A DNA stretch of 49,067 nt from Armatimonadota bacterium (GTDB lineage Bacteria > Armatimonadota > Fimbriimonadia > Fimbriimonadales > Fimbriimonadaceae): contig JAKOXK010000085.1 in assembly GCA_029781035.1 (NCBI GenBank), positions 1 through 49,067 of the forward strand. The letters run 5' to 3'. Position numbers and translations under genes: made by a program. Position 1 is the first letter of the stretch, and each line of letters begins with the position of its first letter. Shown here one piece after another: positions 35,856 through 44,013 of this stretch. Under the pieces are notes generated by a model. The model made no database searches and was not told the DNA's origin. It worked only from the letters and a program-made list of their open reading frames with translations.

Positions 35856-36703
35856 AACAGGTTGGCGCTGGTCGCTTGGAGCCTTACGTCGGTGGGAACG
35901 ACAGCTTGTCCGGCAAAAAGCCGCTTGGGTCGTGACGTCGACACGATCGGTGACCTCCAGTCTTCCAGAAAGATCTTAAGTTCGCCCCCAGGATTATCGA
36001 CAATGATGTGCCCTCGGCTTCCTGAGAGTCGGCTCCAGACGACGGCAGCGGCCGAGCTGCCCGTACCGCACCCAAGGGTCTCACCAACACCTCGCTCCCA
36101 GATCCGGAGCCGCAGGTGCGACTGGCTCACCGGTTCGGCGTATATGACCGAAGTCCGCGACGGGAACAGGGGGTCGACTTCAATCAGCGGGCTGACTTCG
36201 TGGAAGAAGCCATCGTCTGGAAGTCGGTCCACGATAGCTACGAAATGCGTGCTGCCCGTCGTCAGAGCCGTCCCCTTGACGCCGTGAACGACTTGCTCGA
36301 CAAAGCTGCCGGACGACTGGATCGGGACGTCCTTGGGCTCAAACGACGCGGCGGGGAGTTCAATACTGACGTCACCCTCGTTCGACACTCGTGTTGCCAC
36401 TCGTCTTCCGCCATGGAGTATCGAGAACTCACGGGACACCCATCCTTCGAGGTGACCGTGCCAACCGGCGCAACGTAGTCCGTTGCCACAGAAGTCCTCA
36501 GTACCGTCCGGATTGAACATCCTTAAACTGAGGCCGAACTCGGCTGGCGACGCAACGAGCAGACCGTCCGAGCCGACGCCGAATCGACGTTCACACAGCC
36601 ACCGTGCAAGCGGAGCCAAGTCGCACTCTGAAAGACCGTTGGGCCGTATCAAGACGAAATCGTTCCCGATCGTCTCGGTCTTCCAGAACTCGAGATGCGT
36701 CAT
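35852..36703 (-). CDS. dapF: Diaminopimelate epimerase
   Basis: This 283-aa enzyme converts LL- to meso-diaminopimelate for lysine and peptidoglycan synthesis. The two-fold fold carries the catalytic cysteines C72 in DFCGNGLRC and C212 in LGCGTGSSA, with GNDF near the N-terminus and FNPDGTE before the first Cys. The start overlaps the end of the upstream 650-aa gene by 4 bases (ATGA), so the two are translationally coupled. No other lysine-pathway gene is nearby. Confidence 0.95.
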   Translation of the reverse strand: MTHLEFWKTETIGNDFVLIRPNGLSECDLAPLARWLCERRFGVGSDGLLVASPAEFGLSLRMFNPDGTEDFCGNGLRCAGWHGHLEGWVSREFSILHGGRRVATRVSNEGDVSIELPAASFEPKDVPIQSSGSFVEQVVHGVKGTALTTGSTHFVAIVDRLPDDGFFHEVSPLIEVDPLFPSRTSVIYAEPVSQSHLRLRIWERGVGETLGCGTGSSAAAVVWSRLSGSRGHIIVDNPGGELKIFLEDWRSPIVSTSRPKRLFAGQAVVPTDVRLQATSANLF

Positions 36704-38652
36704 ACGATAGGCTCCAATCGGTAGTGGCTTCGACGGTGGGTCGCGCGGAACCAGGTTCCGTCAGGGCAAACGAGCGAGAACCACCAGGCTGCAGGTCGGT
36801 GTCCCGCCTTCTCCAAGCCGTCGGCAGTGATGATGATCTCTCGGATCAAGCGTGCTCGAGTGAGTTCGGCCTCAAAGGCGATGTTGCGACGGAGCATACG
36901 GCCCTTCTCAGCCTCTTCGGACTTAACGATCGCCTCTTGTTCCGCTTGCAACTCCCGCCATTCTTGGCGGGCGGACTCAAGGCGCTCAGTGGCGGCTTTC
37001 ACCTCGCCGCTGAGCCGCTCGCGTTCGGCCCAATCGGCATGGCTGGCATCTCGTTCGAAGATCTTCGCGCGCCAATGGTCGCCCTTGGCCTCTTCAGCCC
37101 GAATGCGGTCACGGACGGCGGCTCGGCACTTCTCAACCACCTCTTTCTTGCGCGTTTTGACTTCAGCGACCTGCTCGTTGAGGCGACCCATGTCTTTGTG
37201 GAGCCCTTCGTACTGTGAAGCCAGGCAGCTCCATGTACCGCCCACCGACTTGTCCAGGTATCGCACGAGCTCAAGAGGACGGCGCAGTTCGGCGAGATCA
37301 AAGAGCATTTGTCGCTGTTCGCTCACGACTTCACGCCAGCGGGCAGACAGGCTGCATCCAGAGAGTTCGTCTACGCCGAACGGCCGTCGCATCGGCTCGG
37401 GAAGCTTGAACCAGGCACAGCAGTCGATCAGGGCGTCCCAAGGCTCTAGACCGATCCGAAGGATCGGGTTCACCGACAAGGGGTGTCCCTTAGAGGCCAG
37501 GTTTTGATGCAGGATTCGGCTCCGTTTGACATAGGAACTCGCCCCCTCGTGGAACACGAAGACGAACTCCTGAGCCAGCATTCCGATCAGCGTCACCGCC
37601 TTGCCCACAACGACGCAGTCCTTGCCGAACCGCCGCTCAAGGATTGATGCCAGCTCGGCCAAGTTGGTCGGTGCTTTTTTGTAGCTGAAGCCGACGGGGG
37701 AGGGGGTCATCACGACACCGCCCCTCGTGCCCAGCCGCAACGTACCTCGGCCAATGCCAGGGATGTACAGATCGAACGGCACTGCCCCGGTTCCAAACCT
37801 GTCCAACGTGTAAATCTCAGTGCCTTTGATCGCGGCGTCGTATGCGGCGCAGGCGGCTTCGCGAGTCTCAGGCGAAACGAACAGCCCAAAGATCTCGAAC
37901 CGCGGTCGCTGACAGGTTTCGGAGTTGAACCGAAGGAGCTCAGTCGTCGTCGTCGTTTCGATCGGTACCTCTCGGCCCGCCGCCAAACGATAGATATTGG
38001 GCAAGAGGCGCCGGTAGTACGCAGCCAAAGTTTGAAATTGGTCGACGTCCGACACGTCGCATACCATGGCCAGCATGTGGTCGGCGGCCTGCTCTGAGTC
38101 TTGACGGTGGGGTCCAGCGATGAGTTCAAGAGAGGATCGGACGGCCCACTCAAGGGTCTCATACAGTGCGGGAAACAGGGGAGCTAGCGGCTTCTCCGCC
38201 GTGATCCGAGACTCTTCATTGAGAGCGACGACCCCACGCCAACCGTAGGCCTCCGTGATCTCGTCCATGTAGCCGGGACGCTCGGCTTGGATCCGCCCAA
38301 GCTTTGCCCCCGCAGCGAGAAGGGCTTCTCTCGTGACGACGGTCTCGGAGCCGAACAAACTGGAGAACTCACCGGCAGCGCTCCAAAGGCCCTTGGTCGA
38401 CGTGTCGTTGTGAGCCAGCGCCTTGTAACCCGAATCCCGTCCTGCCAAGTGGACCTTGGCGAAGTAGTCGGTGTCGTGGACTCCAGCGATGAACTGGCGT
38501 TGGTGACCAAGCTCCATCGAACGCAAGAGGACGCCCGCCTTCATCGGCTCGTCCCAAAAGACAGTCTGGCCGAGGGCGAGGAAGGGCACACCCGGTGCGA
38601 CCTTCTCCAGTTCGGCCAGGACATCCTGTTGGGTCGGACAAGGAACGTCCAT
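36700..38652 (-). CDS. Large protein of unknown function with C-terminal coiled coil
   Basis: This is a 650-aa protein from ATG 38652; a TTG at 38685 would add 11 residues. It has no signal peptide or clear membrane helix. The N-terminal part is globular with distinctive stretches (ALGQTVFWDEPMKAGVLL, FIAGVHDTDYFAKVH, AHNDTSTKGLWSAAGEFS, YGWRGVVALNEESRI). A middle region holds DRFGTGAVPFDLYIPGIGRG and FVFVFHEGASSYVKRS. From about residue 480 an extended coiled coil runs (VAEVKTRKKEVVEKCRAAV, ATERLESARQEWRELQAEQE), followed by a short C-terminal domain (WWFSLVCPDGTWFRATHRRS). I do not recognise the family. The 4-base overlap with dapF suggests co-regulation with cell-wall precursor synthesis, an inference only. 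Confidence 0.8.
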   Translation of the reverse strand: MDVPCPTQQDVLAELEKVAPGVPFLALGQTVFWDEPMKAGVLLRSMELGHQRQFIAGVHDTDYFAKVHLAGRDSGYKALAHNDTSTKGLWSAAGEFSSLFGSETVVTREALLAAGAKLGRIQAERPGYMDEITEAYGWRGVVALNEESRITAEKPLAPLFPALYETLEWAVRSSLELIAGPHRQDSEQAADHMLAMVCDVSDVDQFQTLAAYYRRLLPNIYRLAAGREVPIETTTTTELLRFNSETCQRPRFEIFGLFVSPETREAACAAYDAAIKGTEIYTLDRFGTGAVPFDLYIPGIGRGTLRLGTRGGVVMTPSPVGFSYKKAPTNLAELASILERRFGKDCVVVGKAVTLIGMLAQEFVFVFHEGASSYVKRSRILHQNLASKGHPLSVNPILRIGLEPWDALIDCCAWFKLPEPMRRPFGVDELSGCSLSARWREVVSEQRQMLFDLAELRRPLELVRYLDKSVGGTWSCLASQYEGLHKDMGRLNEQVAEVKTRKKEVVEKCRAAVRDRIRAEEAKGDHWRAKIFERDASHADWAERERLSGEVKAATERLESARQEWRELQAEQEAIVKSEEAEKGRMLRRNIAFEAELTRARLIREIIITADGLEKAGHRPAAWWFSLVCPDGTWFRATHRRSHYRLEPIV

Positions 38653-38829
38653 GAGCGGTTGTTCTCGGCATTCTACGGCAAGCAACGCAAGCCCTCGGGC
38701 CAGATGGAGCCCTATCCCAATAAGGCAGTTTCTGTAGTGTCAGTTCCCAGTCGGGCCCGGTTGCCCTGCAAAACATGCCAGGATGGGCCGAGAATCCCTG
38801 TGGGGCCGGTCGCGAGCCGGTCGAGGGAA

Positions 38830-39111
38830 ATGTCGGGAATGTCGCAGACTAGCCGGAACAGGGCCGAACAAGTGGTCAGCATCAGCATGGCGAGCCGAAT
38901 CACGGGCGTGGAAGTCCACACGCTCCGCTACTGGGAGCGCGAATTCGCGGGACACTTGAATCCAGTCCGCACCAAGGGCGGCCAGCGCCGCTATCGGCCC
39001 GAGGACATCCAGACCGTCTTCACGCTTAAGCGGCTGTTACGCGACGAAATGTTCTCGATCGCAGGCGCACGCAAGCATCTTCAACGGATGCGCGAGAGCT
39101 TGGCGGCGTGA
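38830..39111 (+). CDS. Small MerR-type transcriptional regulator
   Basis: This 93-aa protein is almost entirely a MerR winged-helix domain: ITGVEVHTLRYWEREF, HLNPVRTKGGQRRYRPEDI, VFTLKRLLRDEMFSIAGARKHL. It lacks the long dimerisation helix and any effector domain, so it may act as a short constitutive regulator, as some HspR-like or GlnR-like proteins do. The start is uncertain: ATG 38830, 38839 or 38887. The frame is open upstream only because it runs opposite the previous gene. Its target is unknown. Confidence 0.88.
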   Translation: MSGMSQTSRNRAEQVVSISMASRITGVEVHTLRYWEREFAGHLNPVRTKGGQRRYRPEDIQTVFTLKRLLRDEMFSIAGARKHLQRMRESLAA

Positions 39112-39251
39112 TCCGCGCCCGAGCGGGTATCACGACAGCGGAGACGCATCGCTTCTGATCGTCCCGTCTCGTCGGATGGTGCCCTGCCATAAGAGCTGTC
39201 AAGGAGATCGTCGACCCCGCCATTGAGGGTGTCAAACGGAATTGGCGTCCC

Positions 39252-39878
39252 ATGCTGTTGGTGTGGGTTCTGGCCGTCGGCATTGCGCTCTCCTACTACC
39301 ATTGGCCACCCGTTTCGGCTGCGGCCCGAGGGCTGCAGACATTCAAAGCTCACATTGGCCTTGTCTTCGCGGCCATGGCAGGATTCATCGCGGGCGGTCT
39401 TCTGCCCGAGGTAGCTAAAGCCCTGACCGGGACTCTCAAGAAGAACGAGAATGTCGTGAGCGAGACCCTGTTCATCGGTCTCGTCTGGGCAGGTCTCGGC
39501 GTCATGGTGGACGTCTTTTACGGATTTCAGGCCCGCTGGTTTGGGACGGGCATCGATCCGCTGACACTAGTCCGGAAGACTTGTGTGGACATGTTCGTGT
39601 TCGCGCCGACAGTCTTCGTGCCGTATACGGTCGGCGCGTTCGTCTGGCGCAAAGCACGCTACAAGCCCGGTGGGTTCTTCCGGGCATGGACACCCAAGGG
39701 TTGGCGTAAGGACGTCTTGCCGACATACGTGCCGAACACCATCTTCTGGACGGTCGTGCTCTTTGCGGTCTACTCGATGCCGACTGACTTGCAGTACCCT
39801 ATGTCGGCATTGGCTACGGCCTGCTGGAGCCTGGTGTTCACGTTCATCAACCGGGACGCGGGGAGAGGGGGGAGCTAG
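39252..39878 (+). CDS. Multi-pass membrane protein, distantly Mpv17/PMP22-like
   Basis: This 208-aa protein has about four membrane segments (LLVWVLAVGIALSYY, HIGLVFAAMAGFIAGGLLP, ETLFIGLVWAGLGVMVDVFYG, FWTVVLFAVYSMP). The second half matches the Mpv17/PMP22 layout: a Lys then Asp before APTVF (VRKTCVDMFVFAPTVFVPY), a basic amphipathic stretch, then PNTIFWTVVLF with a Pro before DLQYP and a final helix starting with Trp (CWSLVFTFINR). This is by-eye similarity, not proof. The frame is open upstream without an ATG, so an alternative codon such as ATT could add up to about 10 residues. Confidence 0.7.
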   Translation: MLLVWVLAVGIALSYYHWPPVSAAARGLQTFKAHIGLVFAAMAGFIAGGLLPEVAKALTGTLKKNENVVSETLFIGLVWAGLGVMVDVFYGFQARWFGTGIDPLTLVRKTCVDMFVFAPTVFVPYTVGAFVWRKARYKPGGFFRAWTPKGWRKDVLPTYVPNTIFWTVVLFAVYSMPTDLQYPMSALATACWSLVFTFINRDAGRGGS

Positions 39879-39931
39879 CAGTTGGGAGATGGCAGCTGGC
39901 CCCTGTGCGGCGGGCCATCCACGTTTCTCTC

Positions 39932-40927
39932 TTAGTCGTTCACGTACCGTGACGTCCAAAGGGATTCCGTGAGCCCGGTGCGGAGCCACTCCAAGTCTCG
40001 TCCGTCAGAGTGGCTCTGGTACATGTGGACGCAGGCTTTCATCTCGTCCTCTCCGTTGACGAAGGACACTATCCAGGTGTCCAGACTTTGATCCGAATGT
40101 TCCTTGCTGACCTTGTCGTGAGTGTGCTCCACTGACACTGGCAGAACGCCCGCCCTGCCTGTGAGCGGCCGTTCGTCGACCGGCTTCCAATAGCAGGTCA
40201 CGAATATCACAGCACCTGACACGCTGGGAGCGAACCGCATGAATGGATCGGAGAACGCATTTTCCCCCTGGAACCGCCATCCGCGCGGCAACTGGACAAC
40301 GAAGGACTGGTGGGGACCGATTGTCCACCGCATCCCTGGTGCAGGCTCTCCGTACCAGGTGACCAACCATGATGCCGCCTCCATTCCGTTAAAATGGGCC
40401 ATGGGTTCGTTGACACTGGTCGAGGTCGTCTGCTCCTTGCCAAGGTCAGGAAGCTCTGACGGCAAGGGTTCATCGGGCGACAGTTCGATCAACCTCATGT
40501 GTGTCCTGTGAACGCTCCAGGCTTCACCCGGCCACAACTCCCACTCGGTGCTGTCCATGGGGTTGAGGAACATCGACATCTCGGACACCGTGTAGGCAGC
40601 CCCGTCCCATGATTCGCGCCACGCCGCTGAGTGGGACTCTCCTCGATATTCGTTGGCAATTCGAGATTGCCCACCGAGCAGGGAGAGCGCAGCGTCACAT
40701 GCTTCCTTGGCCGTCTCGAAGTGCCCGTGCCAATCGGGCGCATCCAGGAGATATGGCCGTTCGTCCATTTTGGGGTAGATCGACAGTCGCAATGCGATCG
40801 GCCTTACTCCGCCACCGACAGCGATCACGCCCGGTTCTGCGTCCCCCACGAACAAGCTGGGAACCCTTGCCTCCCACTCTCGAAGGGCGTCTCGAAACTC
40901 CTCCAATTGAGGCGGAGGCTTATCCAC
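39932..40927 (-). CDS. Cytoplasmic protein of unknown function
   Basis: This 331-aa protein has no signal or membrane segment and mixed alpha/beta character. Notable stretches are WEARVPSLFVGDAEPGVIAV, ERPYLLDAPDWHGHFETAKE, EWELWPGEAWSVHRTHMRL and GPHQSFVVQLPRGWRFQGEN. The family was not recognised. Its start overlaps the end of the xylose-isomerase-like gene by 8 bases, so it is the second gene of that operon. Confidence 0.75.
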   Translation of the reverse strand: MDKPPPQLEEFRDALREWEARVPSLFVGDAEPGVIAVGGGVRPIALRLSIYPKMDERPYLLDAPDWHGHFETAKEACDAALSLLGGQSRIANEYRGESHSAAWRESWDGAAYTVSEMSMFLNPMDSTEWELWPGEAWSVHRTHMRLIELSPDEPLPSELPDLGKEQTTSTSVNEPMAHFNGMEAASWLVTWYGEPAPGMRWTIGPHQSFVVQLPRGWRFQGENAFSDPFMRFAPSVSGAVIFVTCYWKPVDERPLTGRAGVLPVSVEHTHDKVSKEHSDQSLDTWIVSFVNGEDEMKACVHMYQSHSDGRDLEWLRTGLTESLWTSRYVND

Positions 40928-42050
40928 CGTAAACGGCCCGCTTCACAATCTGGATCGTTTTCACCGCGTCGCCCGTTGCCTGTGCTTTCTGTAGTTCCGG
41001 CTTCTGCGAGTAGATCTTCAATGCCCGCTTCATGCAGTTGGCGAAGAACTCCATGCTCAGCCGCATCGAGACCGTTTGCTCTGTGCGATAGGTGAACTGG
41101 TCCTCGCCGAACCAGCCCTCATAACCTGTATCGATCGCCGCATAGCAGAACTCCACTAGCCGCCAGATGTCGTCGGTGCCTGCGATGCGGTCTTCGTCGT
41201 TGCTGTTGTACTTGGCGCCATTGATGTGGAAGTTGGCGATGGGCACGCCGATCGTCTTCAGTAGGTAGAGCGAATCGGCTGGCGTGTTGCCCACCATCTG
41301 CTCGTGGCCATAGTCGATCGCCACGCCCATGACCGTCTTGCCCAGGTTCTTATTGACCTCAGTGCAAACACACGCCGCTTTGGCGACCGTGTTCGTGATC
41401 ATATTGCCCTCGCGCGGCTCCTTTTGTTTGGGTTCTGTGCCGAATTTGAGCCCGACCCGGTCGCAGTGTTCAGCGAACTCCGTGCAGCCGTCGATGAACC
41501 ACCTCAGCCGCTGGCCGTAGTCGACTTCGAAATGGTAGTCCCACCCGTCGCTGCCTGGCCAGAGCCCGCAACTCTCGCACCCGATCTCTTTGGCGATGTC
41601 GATCCCCTCATGGACCTGGCGAATCGCTCTCGCCCGGATGCCCGGGTCTGGGTTCGTCACCGCGCCCCACTTATAGACCGGGTCGCTCCACAGGTTGAAG
41701 TTCATGTTCGTCGGCACCACACCGTTCGCCTTCATGGCGCTGGCGATGGCCCCGATGCGTGGCACGTTGCGGGTGCCGTCCTTGTTCAGGAACACCATCT
41801 CGTGCCACTCGATGCCCTTGATCCCCGCCTTCGCCACGCGCGCGATCTGGGCCTCCTCGCTGGGGTCGAAGCTGGGGTCGTTGCTGTTGTAGCCCGCCGG
41901 GGCAAAGCGGTCGAAGAACTCCCCCGCGCACCAGTGCCCGGCCGCGAACTTGATGCCGAAGTCGATGAGGAAGCTGTCCACAGCCTCCCCTTCCAGATAG
42001 CCCTCGTACTTCGTGTCGATCAAGGCAAGAGAGGAAGCGTCCGTCTTCAT
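40920..42050 (-). CDS. Xylose isomerase-like TIM-barrel sugar isomerase
   Basis: This 376-aa protein has the metal-site layout of xylose/rhamnose isomerase-like enzymes: GIKGIEWHEM, the Trp- and Gly-rich GLWPGSDGWDYHFEVDYG, GTEPKQKEPREGN with the metal Glu, VAIDYGHEQMVGNTP, FHINGAKYNSNDEDRIAGTDD with metal His and Asp, and YEGWFGEDQF. This supports divalent-metal aldose-ketose isomerase or epimerase activity. The natural sugar is unknown; the protein is shorter than classical XylA. It shares a 66-base divergent region with the macrodomain gene and leads a two-gene operon. Confidence 0.88.
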   Translation of the reverse strand: MKTDASSLALIDTKYEGYLEGEAVDSFLIDFGIKFAAGHWCAGEFFDRFAPAGYNSNDPSFDPSEEAQIARVAKAGIKGIEWHEMVFLNKDGTRNVPRIGAIASAMKANGVVPTNMNFNLWSDPVYKWGAVTNPDPGIRARAIRQVHEGIDIAKEIGCESCGLWPGSDGWDYHFEVDYGQRLRWFIDGCTEFAEHCDRVGLKFGTEPKQKEPREGNMITNTVAKAACVCTEVNKNLGKTVMGVAIDYGHEQMVGNTPADSLYLLKTIGVPIANFHINGAKYNSNDEDRIAGTDDIWRLVEFCYAAIDTGYEGWFGEDQFTYRTEQTVSMRLSMEFFANCMKRALKIYSQKPELQKAQATGDAVKTIQIVKRAVYGG

Positions 42051-42105
42051 GGTGCGAGCTTATCACCGCTCGTCGGGCTCTAGGTCTTATTGGGCTGATA
42101 CGACC

Positions 42106-42111
42106 TATACT
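42106..42111 (+). promoter_or_regulatory. TATACT box 5 bases before the macrodomain gene
   Basis: TATACT is followed by only five bases and the GTG start at 42117, so transcription should start at or inside the start codon. No good -35 hexamer was found. Confidence 0.4.
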
Positions 42112-42116
42112 CGAGC

Positions 42117-42644
42117 GTGGACTTCGAGTTGATCTTGGGAGACGTCAACCCTGACCTCTGCCACGAATGGCGCCTGGCGTTCCGGCCCCATCGCGTCGCG
42201 GTGCAACATGGCGACTTCTTTGACATCGCCGCCGACGCCTACGTCTCGCCCGCCAACAGCCACGGCATCATGGACGGTGGGTTCGACCTCCTCCTTCGCC
42301 AGCGCTTCCCCGGCGTCGACGTGCGCGTCCAGCGGGCCATTGACGCTCTTGGCGGCCTTTTGCCGGTCGGACGGGCGCTGGTGGTCGAGACTGACGACTG
42401 GGACGTCCCTTACCTCGTCTGCGCCCCGACCATGGAGGTGCCCGGCTCGGTCGTGAGCTCGCGCAACGTCTTTCATGCCATGCGCGCCGCCCTTGGTGCC
42501 GTCCATGCCTTTAACGCTGAGAACGATGGGGCGATCCAGAGCCTCGCTGTCCCCGGCCTCGGCACCGGCGTCGGCCGAGTTCCGCCCAGCGCCGCCGCCG
42601 CGCAGATGTTGGAGGCTTTCGAGCACTTCTTGGAGGAACGGTGA
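42117..42644 (+). CDS. Macrodomain protein (ADP-ribose-binding type)
   Basis: This 175-aa single-domain protein has VQHGDFFDIAADAYVSPANS leading into the ligand loop HGIMDGG (to residue 55), then VRVQRAIDALGG, and the second loop VPGLGTGVGRVPP near residue 144. Macrodomains bind or remove ADP-ribose from proteins, nucleic acids or metabolites. Asn at SPANSHG and the GGF turn are conserved features of the binding pocket. The GTG start at 42117 is set by the first hydrophobic strand (FELILGDV). It precedes a toxin-antitoxin cluster by about 120 bases; a functional link is possible but unproven. Confidence 0.9.
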   Translation: MDFELILGDVNPDLCHEWRLAFRPHRVAVQHGDFFDIAADAYVSPANSHGIMDGGFDLLLRQRFPGVDVRVQRAIDALGGLLPVGRALVVETDDWDVPYLVCAPTMEVPGSVVSSRNVFHAMRAALGAVHAFNAENDGAIQSLAVPGLGTGVGRVPPSAAAAQMLEAFEHFLEER

Positions 42645-42730
42645 CCAAGATCCTCCCCGTCTGCGGACGGTTCAAGCCGCCATGACGAACTGTCAGGGAA
42701 GGCGGAAGGGGGAACGCGACATAGCAGAAT

Positions 42731-42755
42731 CAGGCCACACGGCCTGTTGTACAAT
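42731..42755 (+). promoter_or_regulatory. Palindromic operator and -10 box of the HicB-like operon
   Basis: CAGGCCACACGGCCTG (42731-42746) has perfect 6-base arms around ACAC. It directly precedes TACAAT (42750-42755), which lies 7 bases before the ATG of the first HicB-like gene. This is the expected place for autorepression by an antitoxin complex. Confidence 0.55.
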
Positions 42756-42762
42756 CTGCGCC

Positions 42763-42969
42763 ATGACCGAGATCGTCTTTGAGGCCAGGACTGATCCAGA
42801 AGGCGGGTTCACCGCCCGCGCCGTCGGCGACTCCATCTTCACCGAGGCCGACACGCTGGAAGAACTCCGCGAAGCCATTCGCGGAGCGATCCGGTGCCAC
42901 TTTGAGCCTGACTCGATGCCGAAGGCGGTCCGGCTGGTCGTCCTCAGCGAAGAGACCTTCGCCGCATGA
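42763..42969 (+). CDS. HicB-like antitoxin of the short type
   Basis: This 68-aa protein has a HicB-like fold: MTEIVFEARTDPEGGFTARA, then SIFTEADTLEELREAIRGAI and a C-terminal strand. Small proteins of this type are often misnamed 2-oxoisovalerate dehydrogenase subunits in databases but sit beside hicA. It has no ribbon-helix-helix or HTH tail, so DNA binding would need help from another subunit. It overlaps the HicA gene by 4 bases (ATGA). Confidence 0.82.
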   Translation: MTEIVFEARTDPEGGFTARAVGDSIFTEADTLEELREAIRGAIRCHFEPDSMPKAVRLVVLSEETFAA

Positions 42970-43208
42970 GGCTGCCTCGGAACGTTTCCGGCCGTGACTT
43001 AGCCAAAGCACTCGAAAGGTACGGCTACGCCGTCGACCGGCAGGTTGGCAGCCACATCAGGCTGACGACGCAGCAAAACGGCGAGCACCACGTGACCATT
43101 CCCGACCACAATCCCATGAGGATCGGCACGCTCAGCCAAGTCATAGGAGATGTTGCAGCGCACTTAGGGAGGAAGAAGACGGACGTCCAAGAGGAACTGT
43201 TCAGTTGA
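42966..43208 (+). CDS. hicA: HicA-like mRNA interferase toxin
   Basis: This 80-aa protein has the HicA double-stranded RNA-binding-like fold: VSGRDLAKALERYGYAVDRQ, the active-site GSHIRL (H30), HHVTIPDHNPMRIGTL and VIGDVAAHLG. HicA toxins cleave mRNA and are blocked by HicB. The start codon is within the overlap with the short HicB-like gene, so translation of the toxin is coupled to that antitoxin. Confidence 0.92.
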   Translation: MRLPRNVSGRDLAKALERYGYAVDRQVGSHIRLTTQQNGEHHVTIPDHNPMRIGTLSQVIGDVAAHLGRKKTDVQEELFS

Positions 43209-43257
43209 GCCTTCTGGGAGAAGCCAGTGCTGGACGAACGTGCCGGGTGGCTGCCCA

Positions 43258-43476
43258 GTGAAACGCTATCCCGTCATCCTTGAGCGCGAGGAGGACGGCC
43301 GGTACTCGGTCCATGCACCCGACCTACCCGGCTGGGCCAACTTTGGAGACACGAGGTCGGAAGGGGTGGCGAACATCCGAGAGGCCGTCGAACTATGGAT
43401 CGAGACGGCGCGCGAAGCCGGGCACGACATCCCCGAGCCAGGCACGAGCGTCGACTACGTTTCTGTTGCGTCGTAG
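43258..43476 (+). CDS. HicB family antitoxin-like protein
   Basis: This 72-aa protein has KRYPVILEREEDGRYSVHAP, DLPGWANFGDTRSEGVANIR and ELWIETAREAGHDIPEPG, the classical HicB N-terminal domain. The GTG at 43258 is preferred to the GTG at 43240. It follows hicA by 49 bases, making a HicB-HicA-HicB-like row. It lacks a C-terminal DNA-binding domain. Confidence 0.88.
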   Translation: MKRYPVILEREEDGRYSVHAPDLPGWANFGDTRSEGVANIREAVELWIETAREAGHDIPEPGTSVDYVSVAS

Positions 43477-43542
43477 CATGCGTAGCCGCAAGTCGCGAGA
43501 GGGGACGCGAGCCGATTCGAGGCCCTGCATGAGAACCCTCAC

Positions 43543-44013
43543 CTAACCTGGGGCCCGCGACTCTCGCCGTCGTAGCTCAGCCACCATCCAACGACCGTAC
43601 ACCAGCCACTTAAGAGCTAGGCCAACGCCCAGCAACAGACCAACGCCGGCGGACGCCGCCAGAAAGCGGATATCGCGCCCTGTCACGCTTGCAATCGTTC
43701 CGAGGATTATCACGGCACCTGCTAACGGCAGGACGTTCGATCTCACGCCTTCGACGACATACTTGACGGCGAAGGAAGGGTCTTCCCTGCCGAATTGAGC
43801 AATCTGACTGGCCTCACGGCCCGCCCGCCGCACCGCAAACCATGCTGTTGCCGCCCACATCGGTGCTTGCAGGAGAAGAGTCGCCCCCCACGATCCTGGC
43901 CGAAGCCGTTCAACCACGATCAGCCACACCACAAGCACTGGGGCAAACTCGAGCAATCCCGACAGGATGTACCTGGCGCGGAATGCAGAAGGAAGTCCAT
44001 CTGACTTTGCCAT
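43543..44013 (-). CDS. Membrane protein of unknown function
   Basis: This 156-aa protein, counted from ATG 44013 (the frame is open to 44031), has four membrane segments (LLEFAPVLVVWLIVVERL, WGATLLLQAPMWAATAWFAV, VLPLAGAVIILGTIAS, FLAASAGVGLLLGVGLAL) and a basic C-terminus (RRRESRAPG). No family was recognised. It converges on the HicB-like cluster. Confidence 0.65.
   Translation of the reverse strand: MAKSDGLPSAFRARYILSGLLEFAPVLVVWLIVVERLRPGSWGATLLLQAPMWAATAWFAVRRAGREASQIAQFGREDPSFAVKYVVEGVRSNVLPLAGAVIILGTIASVTGRDIRFLAASAGVGLLLGVGLALKWLVYGRWMVAELRRRESRAPG

Noticed and set aside
39879-39931. Repeat element in the gap after the Mpv17-like gene
   Set aside because: It has a repetitive look (AGTTGGGAGATGGCAGCTGG), but no second copy was found in the window.
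42117-43476. DarTG-type toxin-antitoxin system because of the macrodomain
   Set aside because: No DarT-like ADP-ribosyltransferase is adjacent; the toxin present is HicA.
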